DNA of 64,000 nt from Paenibacillus_S vulneris. Its GTDB lineage: Bacteria > Bacillota > Bacilli > Paenibacillales > NBRC-103111. This document shows positions 17,897 through 26,015 of the stretch, in pieces. The notes under the pieces are model-generated. The model was not told the origin of the DNA. It was given only the letters and a program-made list of their open reading frames with translations, and made no database searches. How positions within the stretch are numbered: position 1 is the first letter of the stretch; each line of letters starts with the position of its first letter. Location of the stretch: the NCBI RefSeq assembly GCF_039543185.1, contig NZ_BAABJG010000036.1:62001-126000 (forward strand), read 5' to 3'. A program made the translations under genes and the position numbers.

Positions 17897-18754
17897 TTAA
17901 ATGGAGGCCAAAATGCTGCGAACCTCTTCTCCGTATTGCTTAAGCAATTCCTTGGAGCCATATTTGCCGCTGAAATCCTCTACCCCCAGGTAGCCGTCGT
18001 AGCCTACCGCTTTCAGATCGGCAAGCACTTGCTTCCAGTTCACGATACCTTCCAGATTCGGCTCCCAATAGGAGGTCCAGGCTTGCGAACCGTCTTCGCG
18101 AACATCCGCCTTTTTCCAGCCTGTGTTTTTAATATGAACATGAGCCAGATAAGGTCCCAGCAGCTCCATTCCCATGCGGAAGTTCTCATATCCTTCATGA
18201 ATCATGTTGCCCGGATCGAACAGTACGCCGATATGATTCGGATCGAAGCGGCTCACCAAACGAAGCGCGGCGGATGCGCTGGCGATGATCGTGTTGTGAT
18301 GAGTCTCGACGAGACATTTGACGCCGTATTTTTTGGCCAGCGGCTCTACCGCCTCCAAATAACGAACCTCCAGATCGAACAGCTCATTATAATGAGTCGA
18401 GCGGTCATAGTTAGGTACGCCGACGCGGATCACTTTGGCACCCAGCTTTTGGGCTACCTGAAGGACACGCTCCGTAGCTTCAATATCTCCGGCCTTCAAA
18501 TAAGGCGTAACGCTAATCGTTTGCAGGCCATGCTCACGGGCTACGCGTGCAAAACGCTCAATCTCTTCATCCGTAGCGGACGGATCGATCGAGCACAGAT
18601 TGTTGCGCCAGAAGGAAGGCTTCTCATTTTTAAATTCCTCTGGAACTTCTTTAAAGCGCCATTCGATGCCGTCAATTCCTGCTTCTTTGGCAGCTGCAGC
18701 TAATTCTTCAGGGGATAGGTCCGGTGTAACGACAGTAAATACGGAAAGCTTCAT
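17897..18754 (-). CDS. Sugar phosphate isomerase/epimerase (TIM barrel)
   Basis: A 285-residue AP-endonuclease-2/IolE-type TIM barrel. Seen: GIDGIEWRF near the N-terminus, the metal-ligand Glu in VETHHNT, GVLFDPGNM (Asp ligand) and HVHIKNT (His ligand), ending with GYLGVEDF (Glu ligand). These are the four metal ligands of the xylose-isomerase-like fold. Reaction probably isomerisation or epimerisation of a sugar or inositol derivative; substrate unknown. GGAGGTTCC favours the second of two adjacent ATGs (18754). A 14-bp perfect palindrome lies just upstream of a good -10 box, suggesting specific regulation. Confidence 0.85.
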   Translation of the reverse strand: MKLSVFTVVTPDLSPEELAAAAKEAGIDGIEWRFKEVPEEFKNEKPSFWRNNLCSIDPSATDEEIERFARVAREHGLQTISVTPYLKAGDIEATERVLQVAQKLGAKVIRVGVPNYDRSTHYNELFDLEVRYLEAVEPLAKKYGVKCLVETHHNTIIASASAALRLVSRFDPNHIGVLFDPGNMIHEGYENFRMGMELLGPYLAHVHIKNTGWKKADVREDGSQAWTSYWEPNLEGIVNWKQVLADLKAVGYDGYLGVEDFSGKYGSKELLKQYGEEVRSILASI

Positions 18755-18800
18755 CATGGAACCTCCAGCTTCATTTTTTAGACTTGGTTTTGCTAATAAA

Positions 18801-18843
18801 ATTATAACAGGCTGGAGAGCATTTATCTATGTTCACGTGAACA
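18801..18843 (-). promoter_or_regulatory. Promoter and palindromic operator of the isomerase gene
   Basis: On the minus strand TATAAT (18806-18801) is a perfect -10 box. TGTTCACGTGAACA (18830-18843) is a perfect 14-bp palindrome just beyond the -35 position. Its regulator is not evident in the window. The rest of 18758-18990 shows no gene. Confidence 0.55.
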
Positions 18844-18990
18844 TTTTTAATATTCAGATTATTTGATGCCGTTCCATGACGGCGACCGCGTCATAGCTCT
18901 TATTCTATCGTTCCGGGCTTTCAGCGATGCACTCTCCCACCGTAGTCGGTTTCATTGCCCGAATTCAAGAAGCCGCGATGAGTAATTTCA

Positions 18991-19929
18991 TTAATAACGA
19001 TCCCCGCTTACAGAATCTTTGGGCAATACTTCTTCAATACGACGTAAATCTTCGGAAGTCAGCGTAACTTCCAACGATCCTATATTTTCTTCCAAATAGG
19101 ACACGCGCTTCGTTCCAGGGATCGGCAAAGTTCCGTTGGCCATCGTCCAAGCAATGGCTAATTGTGAAGGCGTGCAATTTTTTTCTCTGGCGATTTCTTT
19201 CACTTTGTCAACCAGCTCAAGGTTCTTTTGGAAACTATCTCCTTGAAAACGCGGCAGGACTCGGCGATAATCGGTCTCGGCAAAATCCTCGAACTTACGA
19301 ACGCCTCCAGACAAAAATCCTCTGCTTAATGGACTATACGCTACGAAAGTAATGCCTAATTCGTTTACAGTAGGTAAAATATCTGTTTCTACTTCCCGGC
19401 TCCAAAGTGAATACTCTGTTTGCAAAGCGGAAATAGGATGAACGGTATGGGCTCGGCGCACGATATCTGACGATGCTTCTGACAAACCGATATACCGCAC
19501 CTTTCCCTCCCTCACCAAATCGGACATCGCTCCTACCGTTTCCTCAATTGGCACTTCAGGATCAATGCGGTGATAATAATACAAGTCAATATAATTAACA
19601 CCTAACCGTTTTAAGCTTCTATCGATCGCTGTTTTCACATAGTCGGGACGTCCGAATACTCCTTCAAAATTGGGTCCCACACCAAACTTGGACGCAATAA
19701 TCGCTTGTTCACGGCGTCCTTTTAATGCTTTACCGAGCAATTCCTCGTTATGGCCATTTCCATAGCAATCGGCTGTATCAAGCAACGTAACGCCCAATTC
19801 TAACGCACGATGAATTGCACGAGTCGATTCTTCATCATTCGCTTTTCCATACAGTTCTGACATTCCCATCAAGCCTAAACCAATTGCCGAAACCTTCAGA
19901 TTGCTATGACCTAATTGTCTAGTTTTCAA
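18991..19929 (-). CDS. Aldo/keto reductase
   Basis: A 312-residue AKR with a TIM barrel. Catalytic tetrad visible: Asp in LLDTADCYG, Tyr in CYG, Lys in IIASKFG, His in YYYHRID. The C-terminal NADPH-binding segment reads IPGTKRVSYLEENIGS. It resembles YhdN/Gcy-type reductases that detoxify aldehydes. Start is a TTG at 19929, with AGAGGA directly upstream; the longer frame to 19980 is unlikely. Divergent from a MerR regulator whose operator has the AdhR-type form, so induction by toxic aldehydes is plausible. Confidence 0.9.
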   Translation of the reverse strand: MKTRQLGHSNLKVSAIGLGLMGMSELYGKANDEESTRAIHRALELGVTLLDTADCYGNGHNEELLGKALKGRREQAIIASKFGVGPNFEGVFGRPDYVKTAIDRSLKRLGVNYIDLYYYHRIDPEVPIEETVGAMSDLVREGKVRYIGLSEASSDIVRRAHTVHPISALQTEYSLWSREVETDILPTVNELGITFVAYSPLSRGFLSGGVRKFEDFAETDYRRVLPRFQGDSFQKNLELVDKVKEIAREKNCTPSQLAIAWTMANGTLPIPGTKRVSYLEENIGSLEVTLTSEDLRRIEEVLPKDSVSGDRY

Positions 19930-20112
19930 AATCCTCTCATCCTTTCCAAAGCGGGATTTAATTCCTTTTATAGCGTACATGCTAAAGCGGACTTGAAGTC
20001 AACCGTTTATTCCTTTTGATAAATTTTGTATAATTATCCCCATATTTCCCCACCCCAAGTTCGGTTCTTATGGATATTGGCAGCTATCATACAAATATCT
20101 ATCTAACGTTAT

Positions 20113-20142
20113 TTGAAAATGTATTAAAGTACACTTTAATGT
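20113..20142 (+). promoter_or_regulatory. merR promoter with an AdhR-like operator
   Basis: ATTAAAGT-AC-ACTTTAAT (20123-20140) has perfect 8-bp arms and fits the TTAAAG-N4-CTTTAA form described for the MerR-family aldehyde sensor AdhR. It lies between TTGAAA (20113-20118) and TAATGT (20137-20142), an 18-base spacer, where MerR proteins act. Confidence 0.6.
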
Positions 20143-20156
20143 AGGAGAGAAGAATT

Positions 20157-20540
20157 ATGATGAGTATAAAAGAAGTTACTAAGATAACAGGACTATCGGC
20201 TTCCGCACTTCGATACTATGAAAGCGAGGGGCTTCTCCCTTATGTAAAGCGCGGCGAAAATGGGAACCGCGTATATGACCAGGAAGATTTAGAGTGGATT
20301 CGCTTTACAACCGCACTTCGGGCAACGGGAATGCCCATCACTCAAATCCAGGAATATGTAAACCTATTTAAAGAGGGGGATCGCACGATTTCAATACGCA
20401 AAAAAATGATGTTAACCCATAAATCAGAAATTGAGAAAAAAATAAAAGAACTTTACTACAATCTAGATAAAATCAATTATAAATTGGCGTTATACGATGT
20501 TCTTGAAGCTCAAATGGATCACAAAACGATTAAAATTTGA
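20157..20540 (+). CDS. MerR family transcriptional regulator (AdhR-like)
   Basis: A 127-residue regulator: N-terminal winged helix SIKEVTKITGLSASALRYYESEGLLPYV, then NGNRVYDQEDLEWIRF and the long dimer helix near the C-terminus. No Cys in the C-terminal part suitable for metal binding; this points to an organic or aldehyde effector, as for the AdhR/NmlR group, although NmlR-type proteins carry one conserved Cys that I do not find. AGGAG precedes the ATG at 20157 (a second ATG follows). Sits head-to-head with the aldo/keto reductase and has its own operator in the promoter. Confidence 0.85.
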   Translation: MMSIKEVTKITGLSASALRYYESEGLLPYVKRGENGNRVYDQEDLEWIRFTTALRATGMPITQIQEYVNLFKEGDRTISIRKKMMLTHKSEIEKKIKELYYNLDKINYKLALYDVLEAQMDHKTIKI

Positions 20541-20728
20541 CCTACCCTCCCCCATCAACCCTTGGATTCGAACGGCTTCTGAATGTATGATTCTATTGGG
20601 TCATACGATTCATTCCCCTAAAATAAATAGGCAAAAAATCCCAAATATGACCCTCAGCGGACAAAAATCCGGATCGTCGGACGAACAGTATAATGTGCCA
20701 AATTTCCGAAACCAGGAGGGATTAGGCT

Positions 20729-20899
20729 ATGTCGTTGTCTTCGACAGTGCATACGAAAAGACAGGATATGAATTGGGTTCACCTGATGATCGCCGCCCGT
20801 GATTCGGGACTTTCCACAGAGGAAGTCCGGCAATTTTTCAATGAATGTAAAAAAACAAACATAAAGATGAAAAACAAGAGTAATCAAGAAGAAGAATAG
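20729..20899 (+). CDS. sinI: SinI-like anti-repressor
   Basis: A 56-residue protein. Residues 13-40 carry the Sin interaction helix pattern: DMNWVHLMIAARDSGLS, then TEEVRQFFNE, matching SinI (D-x-W-x-x-L-M-x-x-A-x-x-x-G-L-s-x-E-E-I-R-x-F). The tail is basic. In B. subtilis SinI binds SinR through this helical hook and frees biofilm genes from repression. AGGAGGG lies 8 bases before the ATG. It is followed by a terminator and then by a sinR gene on the same strand, as in Bacillus. The upstream gap 20541-20728 holds no recognisable gene. Confidence 0.85.
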   Translation: MSLSSTVHTKRQDMNWVHLMIAARDSGLSTEEVRQFFNECKKTNIKMKNKSNQEEE

Positions 20900-20912
20900 G
20901 CTATTTTCTTAT

Positions 20913-20942
20913 AGAATCTGCGGATTCTTCTTTTTTATTTTC
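20913..20942 (+). terminator. Terminator or attenuator between sinI and sinR
   Basis: AGAATC-TGCG-GATTCT followed by a T-rich stretch. The stem is short, so read-through into sinR is possible. Confidence 0.65.
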
Positions 20943-21062
20943 GATTGTAAACGGTTACATTTAAAATAAAGCCACAGACGGCTTATTCTTTGCTAAAATA
21001 TAATAAATACTTAGTGTAAATAACTAGTAGAACTGACGATAGAACATAAAGGGGTCACGACC

Positions 21063-21395
21063 ATGATTGGCAAAAAAGTCAAGCAATTGCGTTTGGAGCA
21101 AGGGCTTTCTATCTCCGAGCTGGCGGAGAAGGCCGGTGTGGCCAAATCGTATTTAAGCTCGATAGAGAGAGATCTGAGATCGAATCCTTCCGTTCATTTT
21201 TTGGAAAAGATCAGTCAAGTGCTGGGGGTTTCCGTAGAAGCCTTATTCCATAACGAAACCACCCCTCAAGGACAGCTGGATGAGGAATGGATGGAGCTGT
21301 TACGGGAAGCAAAGGAATCCGGGGTCAGCAAGGAGCAGTTTGCGGAATTTTTGGAATTCAATAAATGGCGCAACTCGCGCAACAAACAAAAATAG
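21063..21395 (+). CDS. sinR: SinR-like repressor
   Basis: A 110-residue regulator. Residues 1-60 form an Xre/Cro helix-turn-helix (GKKVKQLRLEQGLSISELAEKAGV, then AKSYLSSIERDLRSNPS, nearly identical in pattern to SinR). The C-terminal hook LDEEWMELLREAKESGVSKEQFAEFLEF is the dimer/SinI-binding domain. AAAGGGG precedes the ATG. The upstream region has two AGAAC half-sites (21029-21033 and 21041-21045), the latter within ATAGAAC, similar to SinR boxes, suggesting autoregulation. Its regulon probably includes the neighbouring polysaccharide genes. Confidence 0.9.
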   Translation: MIGKKVKQLRLEQGLSISELAEKAGVAKSYLSSIERDLRSNPSVHFLEKISQVLGVSVEALFHNETTPQGQLDEEWMELLREAKESGVSKEQFAEFLEFNKWRNSRNKQK

Positions 21396-21447
21396 CCCCG
21401 AAGGCCGGGGCTTGATAAAGTCCTTTCCGGTTTAGGAAGGGCTTTTT
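21394..21447 (+). terminator. Double hairpin terminator after sinR
   Basis: A first stem AGCCCC/GGGGCT (21394-21412) overlaps the stop codon; a second, AAAGTCCTTTCC with GGAAGGGCTTT and a T-run, spans 21417-21447. The second overlaps the end of the convergent glycosidase gene. Confidence 0.75.
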
Positions 21448-23648
21448 ATCTGTTCGAAAGCTGCTTTCATGAGATCATAGCTTTGCTTCAATACTTCGTG
21501 GTATTCGACCTTATTCCAGACAGACCAGCTGTAGATAGGCAGCTTGGATACGGCGACCGTTTCGGCAGCAGCCTCCCCCGCTGTCGGAGCATTTTGTTCG
21601 CTGCGCTGCTGAATCCAGGGAACGAGACGAATGCCTTGGGTCGTTGCCGCTGCCAGCTTGCCGTCCTTCTCTTCGTAGCTCATGACCTGCAAGGAGCTCG
21701 GATCGGTAAAACCGAGCAGCATCCACGGGATGCGCATTTCGACGATACTCCCTTTGGCCTGCCACATCGCGAGAGAATTGAAGTCCGGCGAAGTACGATC
21801 GGTCGTCCCTCTCGTCAAGCGGCCGGCAGCCACATCCTCAAACGGATAGTATTTCGTTGAGTCTGGAGGGATCATCTCCAATCCGACGGCCAGCTTCCAC
21901 GGGTGAAACAGTCCGGAATCATCCTTCATCTCCTCCGGCTTCACCTGAAGCATACCATACAGCTTCCCGTATAATCGGGTATGGAAATCGTAATTCGATG
22001 CGATTTTCACTTCGCTCTCGCTATCTTTGCCTAACGTGATGAGCGTCTCCAAACCTTCATCCAACTGGCGTCCGCCAAGCTCCTTCGCATGCTTGTTGCC
22101 TCCAGGCAGCGTGTCCACTCCCAGATTCAGCAGCTCGTGCTCGGGATCAAACGGCTTTGTGAGCTCCGCAAGGATATAGACATAAGATTCATCATGCGTC
22201 ATGGTTATCGATTGGAATCCTGGATAAGAGCCTGGGAGAACTTGCTTGTCCTCCGCCTTCAGCTTATTCCAATCGCTGGCGTCTCCATCGATATTGAGCA
22301 CGCCCTCCTTGCCGGACGTTTCCGCAACAAGCCCGAAATACTGCTCGTTCGTCAGCACATTGTGCCAATATTTTCGGCGTGCCTGAGGAATTTCGAACTC
22401 CATCGTGTTCCACGTCCGTTTAAACCATTCGTCCTGCCACGAGAAGACAATGCCCCCTGCCATTCCTTCGGCATGGATATCCTGCAGCAGCGAGGCATTG
22501 ACCCGTCCTTGCTCCATTTCGTCATGCCCGCCTTGATTCCGGTCCATGTTGGCCAGATGCCCTATCCCGACGGAAGACGGGATACCGAACTCCGTAATCA
22601 TAACAGGCATCCCCTTATGATAGGCCTTCAGCTGGCGCAGATAGCTTCGGTAGGTATTGGCAGTGCCGTCGGCATTCTTAACATCCTGCAGCGTCGTATC
22701 CAGCCGGAAAAAGTCCGGGTAATACGGATAAACGTGAAACGATGCGAAGTAACCGCCCTGCCAGCCGGCAGCATCCAGATGAGTCGCATCCACGCTGGAC
22801 ATGTCCTCCTGGATCAGGATTTCTCCAGGGTGCTTTAGCGGATCGGTCGTCACCCAGTTCGTGAATGTGAGCGGATGCTTCCAGCCGTTTTGCTCTTCCT
22901 GTATGGCCAGATGGTCCAGAAGACGCGCCAGCCAATTTTCAAACGGGCTTGCTTCGGGCTTGGCCGATATGAAGGTGCCCTGATACTGGGTTTTATCCTT
23001 ATGCTTCTCGTTGGTGTTCTTCACCATATTCGGCTCCCATTCCGTACCCAGGTGCCAGGCAAGCAGGTATGGACCGGCATTGGCACGGTACGCGCCGCTC
23101 GCTTTGCCGAAGCGCTCCGGAATCTCCACCGTCCCGTAGACGGCCCCGACGGCCAGCGTAATTTCATTCTCGAATTGCTGGTAGATGTCGTCCAGATAAG
23201 CGTCTTTTTTCTCGATTAATTCTTCCTCCGGTGTCCAGACACCCTGGATAAAATAAAGCGGATTGTCCGCATGCTTCTGATTATATTCCACCAGCGCTTC
23301 ATAGAAGACCGGGGACAAAATGGTGTATACCCGTATGGTGTTGGCGCCAAGCTGTTGAATTTGCTGAAACCATTTCAAATACGTTTCCTTGTCTATAGGC
23401 AGCTCCCCGGGATCATGCCCCGGCAGCGCTGCGCCTACATTGACCCCTTTTACAAAAAAAGGAGTCCATTGCTGTTTATCGTACATTTCGATGTGATCAC
23501 CTTGGGTGCGAAACTTGATGTGCGATCCGTCGGCGCTCTTCATGCTCTCGACCTTCATGGCAGGCCAGTAATGCCAGATGAGGGTGCCAACGAGAACAAC
23601 CGCAATCAGGCGCAGCAGCCAAGTGACCGGGAAGCGGGTACCCTTCAT
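21432..23648 (-). CDS. Membrane-anchored glycosidase-like protein, paralogue 1
   Basis: A 738-residue protein with an N-terminal TM anchor (about 9-26) and an extracytoplasmic part. The first half is a TIM barrel of clan-A glycosidase type: GVNVGAALPGHDPGELP, NTIRVYTIL, the putative acid/base Glu in LGTEWEP (about residue 202) and putative nucleophile Glu in MITEFGIPSS (about 350), followed by FSWQDEWFKRTWN. The second half (from about 450) is a beta-sandwich beginning INIDGDASDW-like (LNIDGDASDWNKL), resembling CBM9/DOMON modules. It aligns over its whole length with the protein at 33692-35965. It is the last gene of the glycosyltransferase operon, so it may trim, transfer or release the polymer. 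Family not firmly known. Confidence 0.7.
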   Translation of the reverse strand: MKGTRFPVTWLLRLIAVVLVGTLIWHYWPAMKVESMKSADGSHIKFRTQGDHIEMYDKQQWTPFFVKGVNVGAALPGHDPGELPIDKETYLKWFQQIQQLGANTIRVYTILSPVFYEALVEYNQKHADNPLYFIQGVWTPEEELIEKKDAYLDDIYQQFENEITLAVGAVYGTVEIPERFGKASGAYRANAGPYLLAWHLGTEWEPNMVKNTNEKHKDKTQYQGTFISAKPEASPFENWLARLLDHLAIQEEQNGWKHPLTFTNWVTTDPLKHPGEILIQEDMSSVDATHLDAAGWQGGYFASFHVYPYYPDFFRLDTTLQDVKNADGTANTYRSYLRQLKAYHKGMPVMITEFGIPSSVGIGHLANMDRNQGGHDEMEQGRVNASLLQDIHAEGMAGGIVFSWQDEWFKRTWNTMEFEIPQARRKYWHNVLTNEQYFGLVAETSGKEGVLNIDGDASDWNKLKAEDKQVLPGSYPGFQSITMTHDESYVYILAELTKPFDPEHELLNLGVDTLPGGNKHAKELGGRQLDEGLETLITLGKDSESEVKIASNYDFHTRLYGKLYGMLQVKPEEMKDDSGLFHPWKLAVGLEMIPPDSTKYYPFEDVAAGRLTRGTTDRTSPDFNSLAMWQAKGSIVEMRIPWMLLGFTDPSSLQVMSYEEKDGKLAAATTQGIRLVPWIQQRSEQNAPTAGEAAAETVAVSKLPIYSWSVWNKVEYHEVLKQSYDLMKAAFEQIKSPS

Positions 23649-23684
23649 AATTTAAGCTCCTTATCTACTCCCTATTCGGTTCGA

Positions 23685-24500
23685 TCAAGCCAGCAATCTT
23701 CGCAGACGAGCCTCCAGCTCTACGGGAGAGAACGGCTTGCGGATAATGTCCGCGACGCCAAGCTCGAAGCATTTGTATACATCCTGCTCCACACCCAGAT
23801 CCGTCATTACAACGACTTGACAGTCCGGTGCCTGGTCCGATTGCGATACGCGGTGAATAAGCTGGTATCCGTCGAGTGCGGGAAGCATCAGCTCTGTAAG
23901 AACCAGATCGGGCTTGACCGCCTCAATGAGCCGCAGCCCCTCCAGACCGTCCTGCGCAGGATGAACGTCATATCCGCGGTGGCCAAGGCGCATATGAAGA
24001 AATTCCTGCAGATCGCCGTTCGGCTCAACCATGACGATGCTTGGAACTGATGCCCTGGCCGGCTGCCCCGAGTAAATGGCGATTTCATGACCCGTACGAT
24101 CCCCATCCTCTATCAGCTCTAGAAAATCCCGAATTGCCTCCGGCGTGAGCAGCGAGCTCTCGGGGAAGCTGGCAACCGCAAGACTGCCGGACAGCAATCC
24201 GGCGCCATGAAGGAATGCCTTCACCGTTATGGCCAAATAATGGGTAAAGGAGAGCGATTGTCCGGGGAGCAGAATGGTTAGAAGACCCTCATTCGCTTCA
24301 TATTCGGTGAGCACCATCAAGTTCAAGTCCTCCATCTTCAATCGCGTCTCCAAATCCTGAAGCTCTATGGAGCTCAGCATGCGGGACTCGGCGGTTATAA
24401 CACCGCAGCTGCTCCACCCTGCCGAGGATTGAAGCACTTGGTTAATTTGATGGTACAGATGGTCTGATCCTACGGATTGAGTTAACAAAGAAGCTTTCAT
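23685..24500 (-). CDS. Pseudo-receiver regulatory protein (Glu replaces the phospho-acceptor Asp)
   Basis: A 271-residue protein. Residues 1-145 form an unidentified domain, weakly like GGDEF-type or sensor folds but without a catalytic motif. Residues about 150-271 form a receiver: SIVMVEPNGD in place of the acidic DD pair, PDLVLTELMLPALDG where Glu203 takes the Asp position, VVMTD, and the conserved Lys in IRKPF. A Glu there usually mimics permanent phosphorylation. It lies between the glycosyltransferase and the glycosidase, as do regulators in other synthase operons; perhaps a structural or allosteric subunit rather than a switch. Confidence 0.7.
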   Translation of the reverse strand: MKASLLTQSVGSDHLYHQINQVLQSSAGWSSCGVITAESRMLSSIELQDLETRLKMEDLNLMVLTEYEANEGLLTILLPGQSLSFTHYLAITVKAFLHGAGLLSGSLAVASFPESSLLTPEAIRDFLELIEDGDRTGHEIAIYSGQPARASVPSIVMVEPNGDLQEFLHMRLGHRGYDVHPAQDGLEGLRLIEAVKPDLVLTELMLPALDGYQLIHRVSQSDQAPDCQVVVMTDLGVEQDVYKCFELGVADIIRKPFSPVELEARLRRLLA

Positions 24501-24554
24501 AACAGATTCACTCCATTCGTTTCAAAGTTGATTGAGAGCATAGTCAGCAAACCA

Positions 24555-26015
24555 TTAGATGGCCTGTGCCTTGGAAGCACTGGATTCCGCAGCGGAGGCG
24601 GTAGCTTTCGCCGTATCTGTCGTCCAGCTGCGCCGGACCATATTCCCCCAGCCTTGGTTGCGCCGTAGATAATCCCAATGGCCGTGCAGCTTCCACCATG
24701 CATTTAACGGATCATAATATACGGAAATGATAACGGATAAGCCTAGAATGCGAAGCAAGCTTGGACCGCTGACCTTTCGCCCCATGGCAATCTCCTCGAT
24801 AATGAGGGAGCCTAGTGTGAAGATAAGTCCAATCAGCAGGTTCGCCAGCAGGAAGACGAGCAGTACCGGCAGCTGGGTCATGTCCATCAGCACATACCCG
24901 GCCAGCGCGGCCAGCCCGGATAAGCGGATGTAAGGGCTGATCGTTTCATATAAAATGGTATATGGCAGCGATAGCCAGCCAATGACCTTATACTTCGGGA
25001 TGAACAGCATCGAACGGAATCGGATCACGTTCCATAGCGTGCCCCGGATCCAGCGGCGGCGCTGTGAGCCCAAGATGCTCAGCGTATCAGGCGCCTGCGT
25101 CCAGCAAACCGCATCGGGGCAAAAGATGATCTTGTAAGGCAAATTCCGGGCGAGTCTATTCCGGTGCAGCTTCATGACGATATTCATGTCCTCGCCCGGA
25201 CAATCCTCCTCATAGCCGCCGACTTCAATCAAACAGTCCTTGCGGAATAATCCGAAGGCACCGGATACGATCAGGAGCCCGTTCACCGAGCTCCAGCCGA
25301 TCCTCCCGCCGAGAAATGCTTTCATATATTCCACATATTGCAGGGCGGGAAGCCATTGGTCCGGCAGGCGAACGGAGGTGACGCGGCCGTCCTCTACCGT
25401 GCTGCCGTTGGCAATGCGCACATTGCCGCCGATAGCGATATGCTCCTCCGGGTTTTCCATGTAAACCTTGACCAAGCGGATTAGCGCATCTTTTTCCAAT
25501 AAGCTGTCGGCGTCGATGGTCGCAACAAGAGGGTATTGGGAGACATTGATTCCGGCGTTCAATGCGTCCGCTTTGCCGCCGTTTGCTTTGTCGATGACGA
25601 CCAATTTCGGATATAGAGGGTTATGATACATCCCCCGGACCGGCTTGGACTCTAGGTGAGGCTGATAATGAGTCAGGCGGGTCGGCTTCAGGCCGAACTC
25701 CTCTATCAATACCTGTAGAGTGCGGTCCTTGGACCCGTCATTGATCACAATGACCTCGTAGACCGGAAACTCCAGCAGCATCAACGAGCGTACGCTCTCG
25801 ATAATCGTCAGCTCCTCATTATGGGACGGGACCAGAATCGATACGGGCGGTACGTGCTCTGAGCCTGCAAGCTCCCTATAGCGGGAGTACATCGTGCTTT
25901 TGACCAGCGATAGCATTTTCTGATGGGATACAGCCAGAATGAACAAGTAGAGCAGGCTGGACCCGATAATTAAATAAGTGGCTGCAATTCCATAATCCAA
26001 TAAAAAAGTTCTCAT
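24555..26015 (-). CDS. Processive glycosyltransferase family 2 (PgaC/IcaA-like synthase)
   Basis: A 486-residue membrane GT2. One TM helix at the N-terminus (about 10-30), cytoplasmic GT-A domain with VSILVPSHNEE (about 58), DADSLL (about 166), the catalytic-base motif GEDMNI (about 273) and QRRRW (about 317) of processive synthases, then four or so TM helices (about 345-440). The layout matches poly-GlcNAc, cellulose and hyaluronan synthases, which polymerise a UDP-sugar and export the chain. A second GlmS in the same operon points to an amino-sugar polymer, but this is inference. Overlaps the HEAT-repeat gene by 4 bases. Confidence 0.85.
   Translation of the reverse strand: MRTFLLDYGIAATYLIIGSSLLYLFILAVSHQKMLSLVKSTMYSRYRELAGSEHVPPVSILVPSHNEELTIIESVRSLMLLEFPVYEVIVINDGSKDRTLQVLIEEFGLKPTRLTHYQPHLESKPVRGMYHNPLYPKLVVIDKANGGKADALNAGINVSQYPLVATIDADSLLEKDALIRLVKVYMENPEEHIAIGGNVRIANGSTVEDGRVTSVRLPDQWLPALQYVEYMKAFLGGRIGWSSVNGLLIVSGAFGLFRKDCLIEVGGYEEDCPGEDMNIVMKLHRNRLARNLPYKIIFCPDAVCWTQAPDTLSILGSQRRRWIRGTLWNVIRFRSMLFIPKYKVIGWLSLPYTILYETISPYIRLSGLAALAGYVLMDMTQLPVLLVFLLANLLIGLIFTLGSLIIEEIAMGRKVSGPSLLRILGLSVIISVYYDPLNAWWKLHGHWDYLRRNQGWGNMVRRSWTTDTAKATASAAESSASKAQAI

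Noticed and set aside
18844..18990. Possible C-terminal gene remnant on the minus strand
   Set aside because: A short NSGNETDYGG-type reading exists but no start, ribosome site or family match.
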